A DNA stretch of 7,366 bases from Paracoccaceae bacterium (GCA_003551745.1 PUNI01000514.1:1-7366); one strand, 5' to 3'; shown: positions 1 to 6,606, numbered from the stretch's first letter. Notes: generated by a model from the letters alone, not told the origin. Program-made: numbers and translations.

Positions 1-1007
1 CCGGCGCGCTGGGCGCCGCGGCCACCCTGGCCGCCCCGGCCGTGCACGCGCAATCGACCATCCGCTGGCGGCTGCAGACCTATGCCGGGGCCGCCCTCGG
101 CGCGCAGGTGGCGCTGCCGGCGATCGAGGCGTTCAACAAGATCGCCGGCGACCGGATGCAGATCGACCTTTTCTATGCCGATCAGCTGGTGCCCACCGAA
201 GAGCTCTTCCAGGCCATGGCGCGGGGCACCATCGACGCGGTGCAATCCGACGACGACTCGATGATGTCGCCCACCGCCGTCACCGTCTTCGGCGGCTATT
301 TTCCGTTCGCGTCCCGCTATTCGCTGGACGTGCCCGCGCTCTTCGAGGATTGGGGGCTGAACGAGATCTGGGATGCGGAATACGCCGGCCGCGGCGTCAA
401 GCACATCTCCGCCGGGGCGTGGGATCCGTGCCATTTCATCACGTCCACCCCGATCCGCTCGCTGGCGGATCTGGAGGGCAAGCGCGTCTTCACCTTCCCC
501 ACCGCCGGCCGCTTCCTCGCGCAGTTCGGCGTGGTGCCGGTGACCGTGCCCTGGGAGGATGTGGAGATCGCGCTGCAGACCCGCGAGATCGACGGCGTGG
601 CCTGGTGCGGCATCACCGAGGCCTACGAGGTCGGCTGGGCCGACATCACCGGCTATTTCCTCACGAACAACATCTCGGGCGCCTGGATCGGGCACTTCTT
701 CGCCAACATGGACCGCTGGGAGGAGCTGCCCGAGGATCTGCAGGAGCTGATGCGCGTCTGCTTCGAACAGAGCCACTACTATCGCCAGCACTGGTACTGG
801 GCCGGCGAGGCGCGCCTGCGGGTGGAGGGCGACAAGCTCGAGCTCACCTCGATACCCGACGAGGAATGGGCCACGGTCGAACAGGCCGCGCGCGTCTTCT
901 GGGACGAGATCGCCGCAGAGGGCGACGTGCAGGCGCAGGTGGTGCAGATCTTCCGTGACTACAACGCCGCGATGGACGAGGCCGGCCGGCCCTATCGCTA
1001 TACCTGA
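1..1007 (+). CDS. TRAP transporter periplasmic solute-binding protein (DctP family), 5'-truncated
   Basis: This is the extracytoplasmic ligand-binding subunit of a tripartite ATP-independent periplasmic (TRAP) transporter, which hands a solute to the DctQM-type membrane subunits. The reading frame is open from base 3, so the true start lies upstream. The first 16 or so visible residues (GALGAAATLAAPAVHA) are the hydrophobic core and Ala-x-Ala-type cleavage site of a signal peptide, and the mature protein probably starts at QSTIRW. The body, about 318 residues, has the DctP fold pattern: the early RWRLQTYAG strand, the region ADQLVPTEELFQAMARGTIDAV typical of the family, a central LADLEGKRVFTFP segment, then VTVPWEDVEIALQTREIDGV. 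The central segment usually carries a ligand-binding Arg (GxKxR), but here that position looks like Phe. No DctQ or DctM gene is visible, so they would have to lie upstream or elsewhere. The family mostly binds organic acids, but the substrate here is unknown. The family call is secure. Confidence 0.93.
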   Translation, partial: GALGAAATLAAPAVHAQSTIRWRLQTYAGAALGAQVALPAIEAFNKIAGDRMQIDLFYADQLVPTEELFQAMARGTIDAVQSDDDSMMSPTAVTVFGGYFPFASRYSLDVPALFEDWGLNEIWDAEYAGRGVKHISAGAWDPCHFITSTPIRSLADLEGKRVFTFPTAGRFLAQFGVVPVTVPWEDVEIALQTREIDGVAWCGITEAYEVGWADITGYFLTNNISGAWIGHFFANMDRWEELPEDLQELMRVCFEQSHYYRQHWYWAGEARLRVEGDKLELTSIPDEEWATVEQAARVFWDEIAAEGDVQAQVVQIFRDYNAAMDEAGRPYRYT

Positions 1008-1075
1008 GATCGGCCGACGCGGGCGCGGGCCATGGCGTCCGCCCCCCTGCGGCCTTGCCTGCCAACAGGACGGGA

Positions 1076-1102
1076 AGCCGGCGCGCGTGCTGCGCGCCGG
1101 CT
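1076..1102 (+). other. Strong intergenic hairpin between the solute-binding protein and ligase genes
   Basis: A perfect inverted repeat: the 11-base arm at 1076-1086 (AGCCGGCGCGC) pairs with 1092-1102 around a 5-base loop (GTGCT). No T-run follows, so it is not a canonical intrinsic terminator. Hairpins at this place, just 3' of an abundant periplasmic binding protein, are known to protect the upstream message from 3' exonucleases or to lower downstream expression, and that is the likely role here. A factor-assisted or partial terminator is also possible. The hairpin is seen directly in the sequence; its function is inferred. Confidence 0.6.
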
Positions 1103-1112
1103 CCACGAGGGA

Positions 1113-1127
1113 CAGGGCGCGCCCCTG
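1113..1127 (+). other. Small second inverted repeat in the same intergenic gap
   Basis: CAGGG (1113-1117) and CCCTG (1123-1127) flank a CGCGC loop, forming a 5-bp stem 10 bases after the larger hairpin. In such GC-rich DNA a stem of this size can arise by chance. It may simply extend the structured region of the intergenic RNA. Confidence 0.25.
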
Positions 1128-1154
1128 CAGGACGCCCGCGCGCCAGAACGAGAC

Positions 1155-1160
1155 AAGAGG
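1155..1160 (+). promoter_or_regulatory. Ribosome binding site of the glutamine-synthetase-like gene
   Basis: AAGAGG lies 5 bases before the ATG at 1166. It decides the start: the frame is open back to 1055, but the upstream stretch overlaps the hairpins, is Arg/Pro-rich and does not resemble a glutamine synthetase N-terminus. Confidence 0.6.
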
Positions 1161-1165
1161 CTGAC

Positions 1166-2530
1166 ATGCCCGGAAACCTGAGTTTCGCCGAGCTTCAGGA
1201 CGCCGTCGCCAGCGGCGCCATCGACACCGTGCTGGCCTGCGCCGTCGACATGCAGGGCCGGCTGATGGGCAAGCGCTTCCACGCCCAGCATTTCGTCGAC
1301 CGCGCCTGGGAGGAGACGCACTGCTGCAACTATCTGCTGGCCACCGATCTGGAGATGTACACGGTGCCCGGCTATGCCGCGACCAGCTGGCAGGCGGGCT
1401 ATGGCGACTATGTGATGAAGCCCGACCTCGGCACCCTGCGGCGGACGCCGTGGCTGGAAGGCACGGCGATGGTGCTCTGCGACATCCTCGATCATCACCA
1501 CCACGCCGAGGTGCCCCACTCGCCGCGCGCGCTCCTCAAGGCCCAGACCGCCCGCCTGGAGGCGATGGGCTATCGCGCGATGATGGCGACCGAGCTGGAG
1601 TTCTACCTCTTCGAGAAGTCCTTCGAGGCGCTGCGCGCAGAGGGCTATCGCGACATGGCCCCGATCTCGGGCTACAACGAGGATTACCACATCTTCCAGA
1701 CCACCAAGGAAGAGGCCGTGATGCGGGCGATCCGCAACGGCCTCTTCGGCGCCGGCATCCCGGTTGAGAACTCCAAGGGCGAGGCCGACGCCGGGCAGGA
1801 AGAGATCAACATCCGCTATGCCGAGGCGATGGAGACCGCCGACAACCATGTGATCGTCAAGAACGCCTGCAAGGAGATCGCCTGGGCCCAGGGGCGCGGG
1901 CTGACCTTCCTGGCGAAATGGAGCCACAACCGCGGCGGCTCCTCGGCCCACATCCACCAGTCGCTCTGGACGCTGGACGGCGCTCCCGCCTTCTTCGACC
2001 CCGCAAGACCGCATGGCATGTCGGACGTCATGCGCAGCTTCACCGCCGGCCTTCTCGCCCATGCCGCCGAGACCACCTGTTTCCTCGCGCCCTATGTGAA
2101 CTCCTACAAGCGGTTTCAGCGCGGCAGCTTCGCGCCCACCCGCATCTGCTGGTCGGTCGACAACCGCACCGCCGGCTTCCGGCTCTGCGGCGAGGACAGC
2201 CGCGCGGTGCGTATCGAGGCCCGCATCGGCGGGTCCGACCTAAACCCCTATCTCGCCATGGCCGCGCTGATCGCCGCCGGCATCAGCGGCATCGAGCAGA
2301 ACCTTGCGCTGGAGCCGCCGTTTTCCGGCGACGCCTATGAGGGCGACATCCCCCATATCCCGGGCAACCTGCGCGACGCCGCCGACCGGCTGGAGGGCTC
2401 GGCGATGCTGCGTGCGGCCTTCGGCGACGGCGTGGTGGATCACTACGTCCGGGCGGCGCGCTGGGAGCTCGAGGAATACGACCGGGTGGTGACCGACTGG
2501 GAGATCGCGCGCGGCTTCGAGCGCGCCTGA
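1166..2530 (+). CDS. Glutamine synthetase family protein, probable gamma-glutamyl-amine ligase (PuuA-like)
   Basis: A 454-residue cytoplasmic member of the glutamine synthetase superfamily, which joins the gamma-carboxyl of glutamate to ammonia or an amine using ATP. An N-terminal beta-grasp domain (about 1-105) precedes the catalytic domain. Metal and active-site residues are intact: E143 and E145 in ATELEFYLF, E206 and E213 in GEADAGQEEINI, H262 in SSAHIHQSL, and E351 and R353 in RIEARIGG. The NSYKRF and NPYLA motifs are also present. The Tyr adenylylation motif (NLYDLP type) of ammonia-assimilating GlnA is missing; that part reads IPGNLRDAADRL. Together with the catabolic neighbours, this favours an amine-specific ligase such as the PuuA, IpuC or GMAS types over a housekeeping GlnA. 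A run of four His (110-113) is a small oddity. The gene follows the solute-binding protein after 158 bp and precedes the aldehyde dehydrogenase by 66 bp. The family is certain; the amine substrate is not known. Confidence 0.93.
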   Translation: MPGNLSFAELQDAVASGAIDTVLACAVDMQGRLMGKRFHAQHFVDRAWEETHCCNYLLATDLEMYTVPGYAATSWQAGYGDYVMKPDLGTLRRTPWLEGTAMVLCDILDHHHHAEVPHSPRALLKAQTARLEAMGYRAMMATELEFYLFEKSFEALRAEGYRDMAPISGYNEDYHIFQTTKEEAVMRAIRNGLFGAGIPVENSKGEADAGQEEINIRYAEAMETADNHVIVKNACKEIAWAQGRGLTFLAKWSHNRGGSSAHIHQSLWTLDGAPAFFDPARPHGMSDVMRSFTAGLLAHAAETTCFLAPYVNSYKRFQRGSFAPTRICWSVDNRTAGFRLCGEDSRAVRIEARIGGSDLNPYLAMAALIAAGISGIEQNLALEPPFSGDAYEGDIPHIPGNLRDAADRLEGSAMLRAAFGDGVVDHYVRAARWELEEYDRVVTDWEIARGFERA

Positions 2531-2582
2531 GCCACTTGCGGCGGCCCGCGCGCCGTGCTGACTGCGCGGCGAGGCTTTGCAC

Positions 2583-2589
2583 GAAGGGG
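2583..2589 (+). promoter_or_regulatory. Ribosome binding site of the aldehyde dehydrogenase gene
   Basis: GAAGGGG is 7 bases before the ATG at 2597. It favours that start over the in-frame GTG at 2555, which would add 14 residues unlike the family, and over the ATG at 2603. Confidence 0.55.
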
Positions 2590-2596
2590 CACGGGA

Positions 2597-3976
2597 ATGA
2601 CGATGCTGCGATGCATCTCGCCGGTCGACGGTTCGATCCATGCCGAGCGGCCGGCCTTGCCGCCCGAGGCCGCCGCGGCGGTGGTGGAGAAGGCCCGGCG
2701 TGCGCAGCCGGCCTGGGCGGCGCGTCCGCTGGCCGAGCGGGTCGAGCTGGTCCGCGCCGGCACCGCGCGGTTGGGGGCCATGAACGACGAGATCGTTCCG
2801 GAGCTTGCCCGGATGATGGGCCGGCCGGTGCGCTCCGGCGGCGAGTTCGGGGGCGTGAACGAGCGCGTGGCCTACATGGGCGACATCGCCGAGGAAGCGC
2901 TCGCACCGATGGTGATCGAGGAGAGCGAGAGGTTCCGGCGCTTCATCGCCCGCGAGCCCCACGGCGTGGTTCTGGTGATCGCGCCCTGGAACTATCCCTA
3001 CCTGACCGCGATCAACACGGTGGCGCCTGCGCTGATCGCCGGCAATGCAGTGGTGCTGAAGCACGCCACCCAGACGTTGCTGGCCGGCGAGCGCATCGCG
3101 CGCGCCTTCCATGAGGCGGGCGTGCCCGAGGAGGTGCTGGTCAACGTCTTCCTGGACCATGCCACCACAAGCGGGCTGATCGCCGCCCGCGCCTTCGGCT
3201 TCGTCAACTTCACGGGCTCGGTCTCGGGCGGCCGGGCGATCGAGCAGGCCGCCGCCGGCACGTTCACGCCGCTGGGGCTGGAGCTGGGCGGCAAGGATCC
3301 CGGCTATGTCGCCGAGGACGCCGATGTCGACTGGGCGGTGGACGGGCTCATGGACGGCGCGATGTACAACTCCGGCCAGTGCTGCTGCGGGATCGAGCGA
3401 GTCTATGTTCACGAAAGCCTCTTCGACGCCTTCGTCGAGAAGGCCGTCGCCTGGGCGCAGGGGCTGAGACTGGGCAATCCGCTCGACCCGGAGACGACGC
3501 TGGGGCCGATGGCCAACCGCCGCTTCGCCGATACGGTGCGCAGGCAGATCAGCGCGGCGGTGGCGGCCGGCGCGGTGGCGCATCTGCCGCCCGATCCGGC
3601 CGACGATGGCGGCTGCTATCTCGGGCCGCAGGTCCTCACGGGGGTGAGCCACGACATGCCCGTGATGCGCGAGGAGAGCTTCGGGCCCGTGGTCGGCATC
3701 ATGCCGGTTTCGGGCGACGACGAGGCGGTCGCGCTGATGAACGACAGCCCCTACGGCCTGACGGCGAGCCTGTGGACGGCCGACCCCGACCGGGCCGAGG
3801 CGATCGGCCGGCGCATCGAGACCGGGACGGTGTTTCTCAACCGCGCCGACTATCTCGACCCGGCGCTGTGCTGGACAGGCTGCAAGGATACCGGGCGCGG
3901 CGGGGCGCTGTCTGTCATCGGCTATCACAGCCTGACCCGTCCGAAATCCTACCACCTGAGGAAGGCCAAACCATGA
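2597..3976 (+). CDS. NAD(P)-dependent aldehyde dehydrogenase
   Basis: A 459-residue enzyme of the aldehyde dehydrogenase superfamily, oxidising an aldehyde to the carboxylic acid in the cytoplasm. All hallmarks are present: N132 in APWNYP (oxyanion hole), the cofactor-binding FTGS motif (205-208), the general base E229 in LELGGKDP, the catalytic Cys C263 in NSGQCCCG, and E360 in EESFGPV. The E229-C263 spacing of 34 matches the family. Two further Cys flank the nucleophile, giving C262-C263-C264. The length is near the short end for the family, like succinate-semialdehyde and related aldehyde dehydrogenases. The gene sits between the gamma-glutamyl ligase and the alcohol dehydrogenase and overlaps the latter by 4 bases, so it most likely oxidises the aldehyde that the alcohol dehydrogenase makes, perhaps a gamma-glutamylated amino aldehyde. 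Succinate or malonate semialdehyde are alternatives. The sequence does not settle the substrate or the choice of NAD or NADP. Confidence 0.95.
   Translation: MTMLRCISPVDGSIHAERPALPPEAAAAVVEKARRAQPAWAARPLAERVELVRAGTARLGAMNDEIVPELARMMGRPVRSGGEFGGVNERVAYMGDIAEEALAPMVIEESERFRRFIAREPHGVVLVIAPWNYPYLTAINTVAPALIAGNAVVLKHATQTLLAGERIARAFHEAGVPEEVLVNVFLDHATTSGLIAARAFGFVNFTGSVSGGRAIEQAAAGTFTPLGLELGGKDPGYVAEDADVDWAVDGLMDGAMYNSGQCCCGIERVYVHESLFDAFVEKAVAWAQGLRLGNPLDPETTLGPMANRRFADTVRRQISAAVAAGAVAHLPPDPADDGGCYLGPQVLTGVSHDMPVMREESFGPVVGIMPVSGDDEAVALMNDSPYGLTASLWTADPDRAEAIGRRIETGTVFLNRADYLDPALCWTGCKDTGRGGALSVIGYHSLTRPKSYHLRKAKP
3958..3965 (+). promoter_or_regulatory. Ribosome binding site of the iron alcohol dehydrogenase, inside the upstream gene
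   Basis: GAGGAAGG is 7 bases before the ATG at 3973 and lies within the last codons of the aldehyde dehydrogenase. The start and the upstream stop share ATGA (3973-3976), the usual arrangement for translational coupling. Confidence 0.7.
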
Positions 3977-5130
3977 GTGCCGCCGAGACCCTGCGCGCCA
4001 ACTGGTCCTATCCCACCGCGATCCGCTTCGGCGCCGGCCGCATCGCGGAAATCGGGGAGGCCTGCGCCAGCGCCGGCATCCGACGTCCGCTTCTGGTCAC
4101 GGACCGGGGGCTCGCGTCGCTACCGATCACCGGCCGCGCGCTCGATCTGATGGACGCCGCAGGGCTGGGTCGCGCCCTCTTCGCCGAGGTCGATCCGAAC
4201 CCCGACGAGAAAAACCTGGCGGCCGGGCTCGCGGCCTATCGCGCGGGCGGGCATGACGGGGTGATCGCCTGCGGCGGCGGCTCGGGCCTCGACCTGGGCA
4301 AGATGGTCGCCTTCATGGCGGGCCAGACCCGCCCCGTCTGGGATTTCGAGGACATCGGCGACTGGTGGACCCGCGCCGATCCCGCAGGCATCGCCCCGAT
4401 CGTGGCGGTTCCCACCACCGCGGGAACCGGCTCGGAGGTGGGACGCGCCAGCGTGCTCACCAACTCCGAGACCCATGTCAAGAAGATCATCTTCCATCCG
4501 AAGGTGCTGCCGGCGCAGGTGATCTGCGACCCGGAGCTGACCGTGGGCATGCCACCCGCCATTACCGCCGGCACCGGAATGGACGCCTTCGCCCATTGCC
4601 TCGAAGCCTTCTGCTCGCCCCATTTCCACCCCATGAGCGCGGGCATCGCGCTGGAGGGGATGCGGCTGGTCAAGGACTACCTCCCGCGGGCCTTCGCCGA
4701 CGGAACCGACATGGAGGCGCGGGCGCAGATGATGGCCGCCGCCGCCATGGGCGCGGTGGCGTTCCAGAAGGGGCTGGGCGCGATCCACGCGATCAGCCAT
4801 CCGGTCGGCGCGCTCTATGGCACGCATCACGGCACCACCAATGCGGTGGTGATGCCGGCCGTGCTGCGCTTCAACCGTCCCGCGATTGAGGCCAAACTCA
4901 GCCGCGCCGGCGCCTACCTGGGCATCGCCGGGGGCTTCGACGGCTTCTGCGGTTTCGTCGACGCCCTGAACGCCGAGCTCGGCATTCCCACCGGCCTCGC
5001 GGCGCTCGGCGTGACGCGCGACCGCGTGCCGGATCTCGCCGTCATGGCGCTCGAGGACCCCAGCGTCGCCGGCAACCCGGTTCCGATGACGCACGAGAAC
5101 ACCCGCGCCCTGCTCGCCGACTGCCTCTGA
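3973..5130 (+). CDS. Iron-containing (group III) alcohol dehydrogenase
   Basis: A 385-residue cytoplasmic NAD(P)-dependent alcohol dehydrogenase of the metal-dependent group III family (FucO, AdhB, 4-hydroxybutyrate dehydrogenase). The N-terminal dinucleotide domain has the GGGSGLDLGK motif (101-110) and PTTAGTGSE (147-155). The helical metal domain has the four expected ligands: D204 and H208 in GMDAFAHCLEAF, H272 in IHAISHPVGA, and H286 in THHGTTNA. The 14-residue gap between the last two His matches FucO, and the additional conserved His is H276. The C-terminal DPSVAGNPVPMT segment is also typical. Overlapping the aldehyde dehydrogenase gene by 4 bases, it is probably made with it in near-equal amounts. 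It likely supplies that enzyme with aldehyde from a primary alcohol. The substrate could be a gamma-glutamylated amino alcohol or a plain hydroxy acid such as 4-hydroxybutyrate, and the sequence alone cannot decide. The gene ends 6 bases from a convergent gene. Confidence 0.95.
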   Translation: MSAAETLRANWSYPTAIRFGAGRIAEIGEACASAGIRRPLLVTDRGLASLPITGRALDLMDAAGLGRALFAEVDPNPDEKNLAAGLAAYRAGGHDGVIACGGGSGLDLGKMVAFMAGQTRPVWDFEDIGDWWTRADPAGIAPIVAVPTTAGTGSEVGRASVLTNSETHVKKIIFHPKVLPAQVICDPELTVGMPPAITAGTGMDAFAHCLEAFCSPHFHPMSAGIALEGMRLVKDYLPRAFADGTDMEARAQMMAAAAMGAVAFQKGLGAIHAISHPVGALYGTHHGTTNAVVMPAVLRFNRPAIEAKLSRAGAYLGIAGGFDGFCGFVDALNAELGIPTGLAALGVTRDRVPDLAVMALEDPSVAGNPVPMTHENTRALLADCL

Positions 5131-5136
5131 GCGCCG

Positions 5137-6522
5137 TCACCGCCCTTCGGCCCGCATGCCCGTGAGCAATCCTGCCACCCGCCGCGCCCGACGGCGCCAG
5201 CGGCCGCGCAGCCAGCGCAGCCTCTGCTCGAGGCTCGGCGGGTTGACCGGGTAATCGAGCAGACGGGGTTCGAGCGCTTCGATCACGGCGCGTTGCAGCC
5301 GCCCGCTCTGCTGGTCCGCGGGATCCGGGGTGATCATGCCCGACAGGATGCGAACATGGTTGGCAGGATGGAGCACCACCGCCGGCAAGAGGTCATAGCC
5401 CAGCTCGATCGAAGCGCGCCACGCCGTCAGCCGCTGGTCGAGATAGAGTGCGGCGAGCCAGTCGAGCCCGTCCGGATGGGCGCCGCGCCAGGCTTTCCAG
5501 TCGTCAAGAGCGTCGGTCAGAGCGGTGGGACCGCACGTGACCTTGTTCACGCGCGCCCAGATCGCGGCCCCGCTGGCCGCCGAGAGATCGAGGTCGCCAA
5601 GTGCTTTCGGGTAACTGTGCTGTCGTCCTATCTCGAAGCATCCGGCCACGATCATGGCGTCGCCCGCCCGCAGGTAACGATAGGCGTCGCCGGGAAAGGT
5701 ATGCGTCAGCGTCCAGTCCTCGAAGGCATCCGAGACCTGCGCCGCGAAGCGGTCACGCAGGGCCGGGTCGGGCTTTCGCAGCGCCAGGGCCTGATGGCGC
5801 AGGCCGAAGGCACGGCTGATGCGCCGGGCGACGGTTGCGTCGGTCGCGGGCTTGCCGACAAAGCGCAGCGTGACCGTCTCGAAAGGCAGGCCCGTGGCAA
5901 GGAACGCAGCAGCCACCGTGCGCGAATCGAGCCCGGCGGTCAGCGGCAGGAAGACAGTGCCGGGGATGCGCCGCCTCGCCTCCTCGGCAAAGCGGCAGAG
6001 CTCTTCGGCGATTGCGTCGCGGGCGGCCGCGAAGGAGGGCATCGGGCGGATGCCGTGATCGGCATGCACAACCGCAGCAGCGTCGAGGTCAATGGCCTGA
6101 TCGCAGAAGGTCCGTCGCACGGCGCGCCAGCGCGTGGCGGGCGCCGGTATGAAGTTGATCGGGTGGCGATGTTCCAGAGGATCGGTGATGTCGTATGGAG
6201 GGACGGTGCCAAGGCTGCATTGCAGCGCGAGGGCAGGGTGCGAGGCGACGACCAGATCCTCTCCCGCACCGGTATGGAACAGCGCCAGAAGGCCCACGGG
6301 ATCGTTGCGCAGAAGCGGCCAGTCGAGCGCCGCATAGCGCCCCGACCCGCGCCCGGTCGCGGGATCGACGCAGTATCGGTGGCCAAGCACCAGCCGACGC
6401 CGCTCCGGGCCGTCGCCATCGTCGACGTCCACCGGCAGCGCCCGGTGGGCCGAAAGCACCCAGCCGTCTGGCAGAGGGACGTGCCGCCAGGCGTCTCCTG
6501 ACCCGAACGCCACGCGGGCCAA
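5137..6522 (-). CDS. Asparagine-synthetase-like ATP-pyrophosphatase protein with degenerate amidotransferase domain
   Basis: This protein, 461 residues from the TTG at 6522, resembles asparagine-synthetase-related proteins. The N-terminal third looks like the remains of a glutamine amidotransferase domain (GRYAALDWPLL, then DLVVASHPALALQ), but there is no N-terminal Cys nucleophile, so it should not hydrolyse glutamine. The synthetase-like part has an ATP-binding PP-loop, LTAGLDSR at 194-201, in place of SGGxDS. It also has GCFEIGR (294-300) where AsnB has its Gly/Glu-rich loop, and an Arg-rich C-terminus (434-448). It probably adenylates a carboxylate or similar group, but neither acceptor nor product can be inferred. 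The start is uncertain. The TTG has no clear ribosome site, and the frame continues upstream through protein-like sequence (EPDPFERQFV) to a possible ATC start at 6555 with a good ribosome site. A GTG at 6513 is also possible. It is convergent with the alcohol dehydrogenase and appears to be transcribed alone. Confidence 0.83.
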   Translation of the reverse strand: MARVAFGSGDAWRHVPLPDGWVLSAHRALPVDVDDGDGPERRRLVLGHRYCVDPATGRGSGRYAALDWPLLRNDPVGLLALFHTGAGEDLVVASHPALALQCSLGTVPPYDITDPLEHRHPINFIPAPATRWRAVRRTFCDQAIDLDAAAVVHADHGIRPMPSFAAARDAIAEELCRFAEEARRRIPGTVFLPLTAGLDSRTVAAAFLATGLPFETVTLRFVGKPATDATVARRISRAFGLRHQALALRKPDPALRDRFAAQVSDAFEDWTLTHTFPGDAYRYLRAGDAMIVAGCFEIGRQHSYPKALGDLDLSAASGAAIWARVNKVTCGPTALTDALDDWKAWRGAHPDGLDWLAALYLDQRLTAWRASIELGYDLLPAVVLHPANHVRILSGMITPDPADQQSGRLQRAVIEALEPRLLDYPVNPPSLEQRLRWLRGRWRRRARRVAGLLTGMRAEGR

Positions 6523-6560
6523 GACGAACTGCCGCTCGAAAGGGTCGGGCTCGATGGCTG

Positions 6561-6567
6561 CTCCCCC
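6561..6567 (-). promoter_or_regulatory. Candidate ribosome binding site for the asparagine-synthetase-like gene
   Basis: On the minus strand GGGGGAG is followed after 5 bases by ATC (6555-6553), in frame with the gene. No ATG, GTG or TTG sits at a suitable distance in that frame. The nearest in-frame standard start is the TTG 33 bases downstream, which is too far for this site to serve. Either the site drives initiation at a rare ATC codon or its likeness is accidental. Confidence 0.35.
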
Positions 6568-6606
6568 GTTTTCTCGTCGCGTGGCCGCAGCCGGCTCCCG
6601 GGCAAA

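Noticed and set aside
1076..1102. Reading the strong hairpin as an intrinsic terminator
   Set aside because: There is no T-tract after the stem; the following bases are CCACGAGGG. It is kept as a hairpin of undecided function.
998..2062. 354-codon minus-strand open frame opposite the glutamine-synthetase-like gene
   Set aside because: It lies antisense to a clearly coding gene, has low-complexity composition and no family likeness.
1166..2530. Housekeeping ammonia-assimilating GlnA
   Set aside because: The adenylylation Tyr motif is absent, the sequence resembles PuuA-like ligases more, and the gene lies among catabolic dehydrogenases. A role with ammonia is not strictly excluded.
2531..2596. 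Possible hairpin in the gap between the ligase and aldehyde dehydrogenase genes (CGCCG and CGGCG arms)
   Set aside because: A 5-bp stem with an 11-base loop is not meaningful at this GC content.
2240..3955. 571-codon open frame on the minus strand opposite the ligase and aldehyde dehydrogenase genes
   Set aside because: It is antisense to two genes with intact catalytic motifs. Its product is Arg/His/Gly/Ala-rich with no recognisable domain, as expected for a shadow frame in high-GC DNA.
4120..5094. 324-codon minus-strand open frame opposite the iron alcohol dehydrogenase
   Set aside because: It is a shadow of a gene with all four metal ligands, and its translation is His/Gly/Arg/Ala-rich without a domain.
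5293..6501. 402-codon plus-strand open frame opposite the asparagine-synthetase-like gene
   Set aside because: It is Arg/Gly-rich with no motif, while the minus strand carries the PP-loop and family-like sequence.
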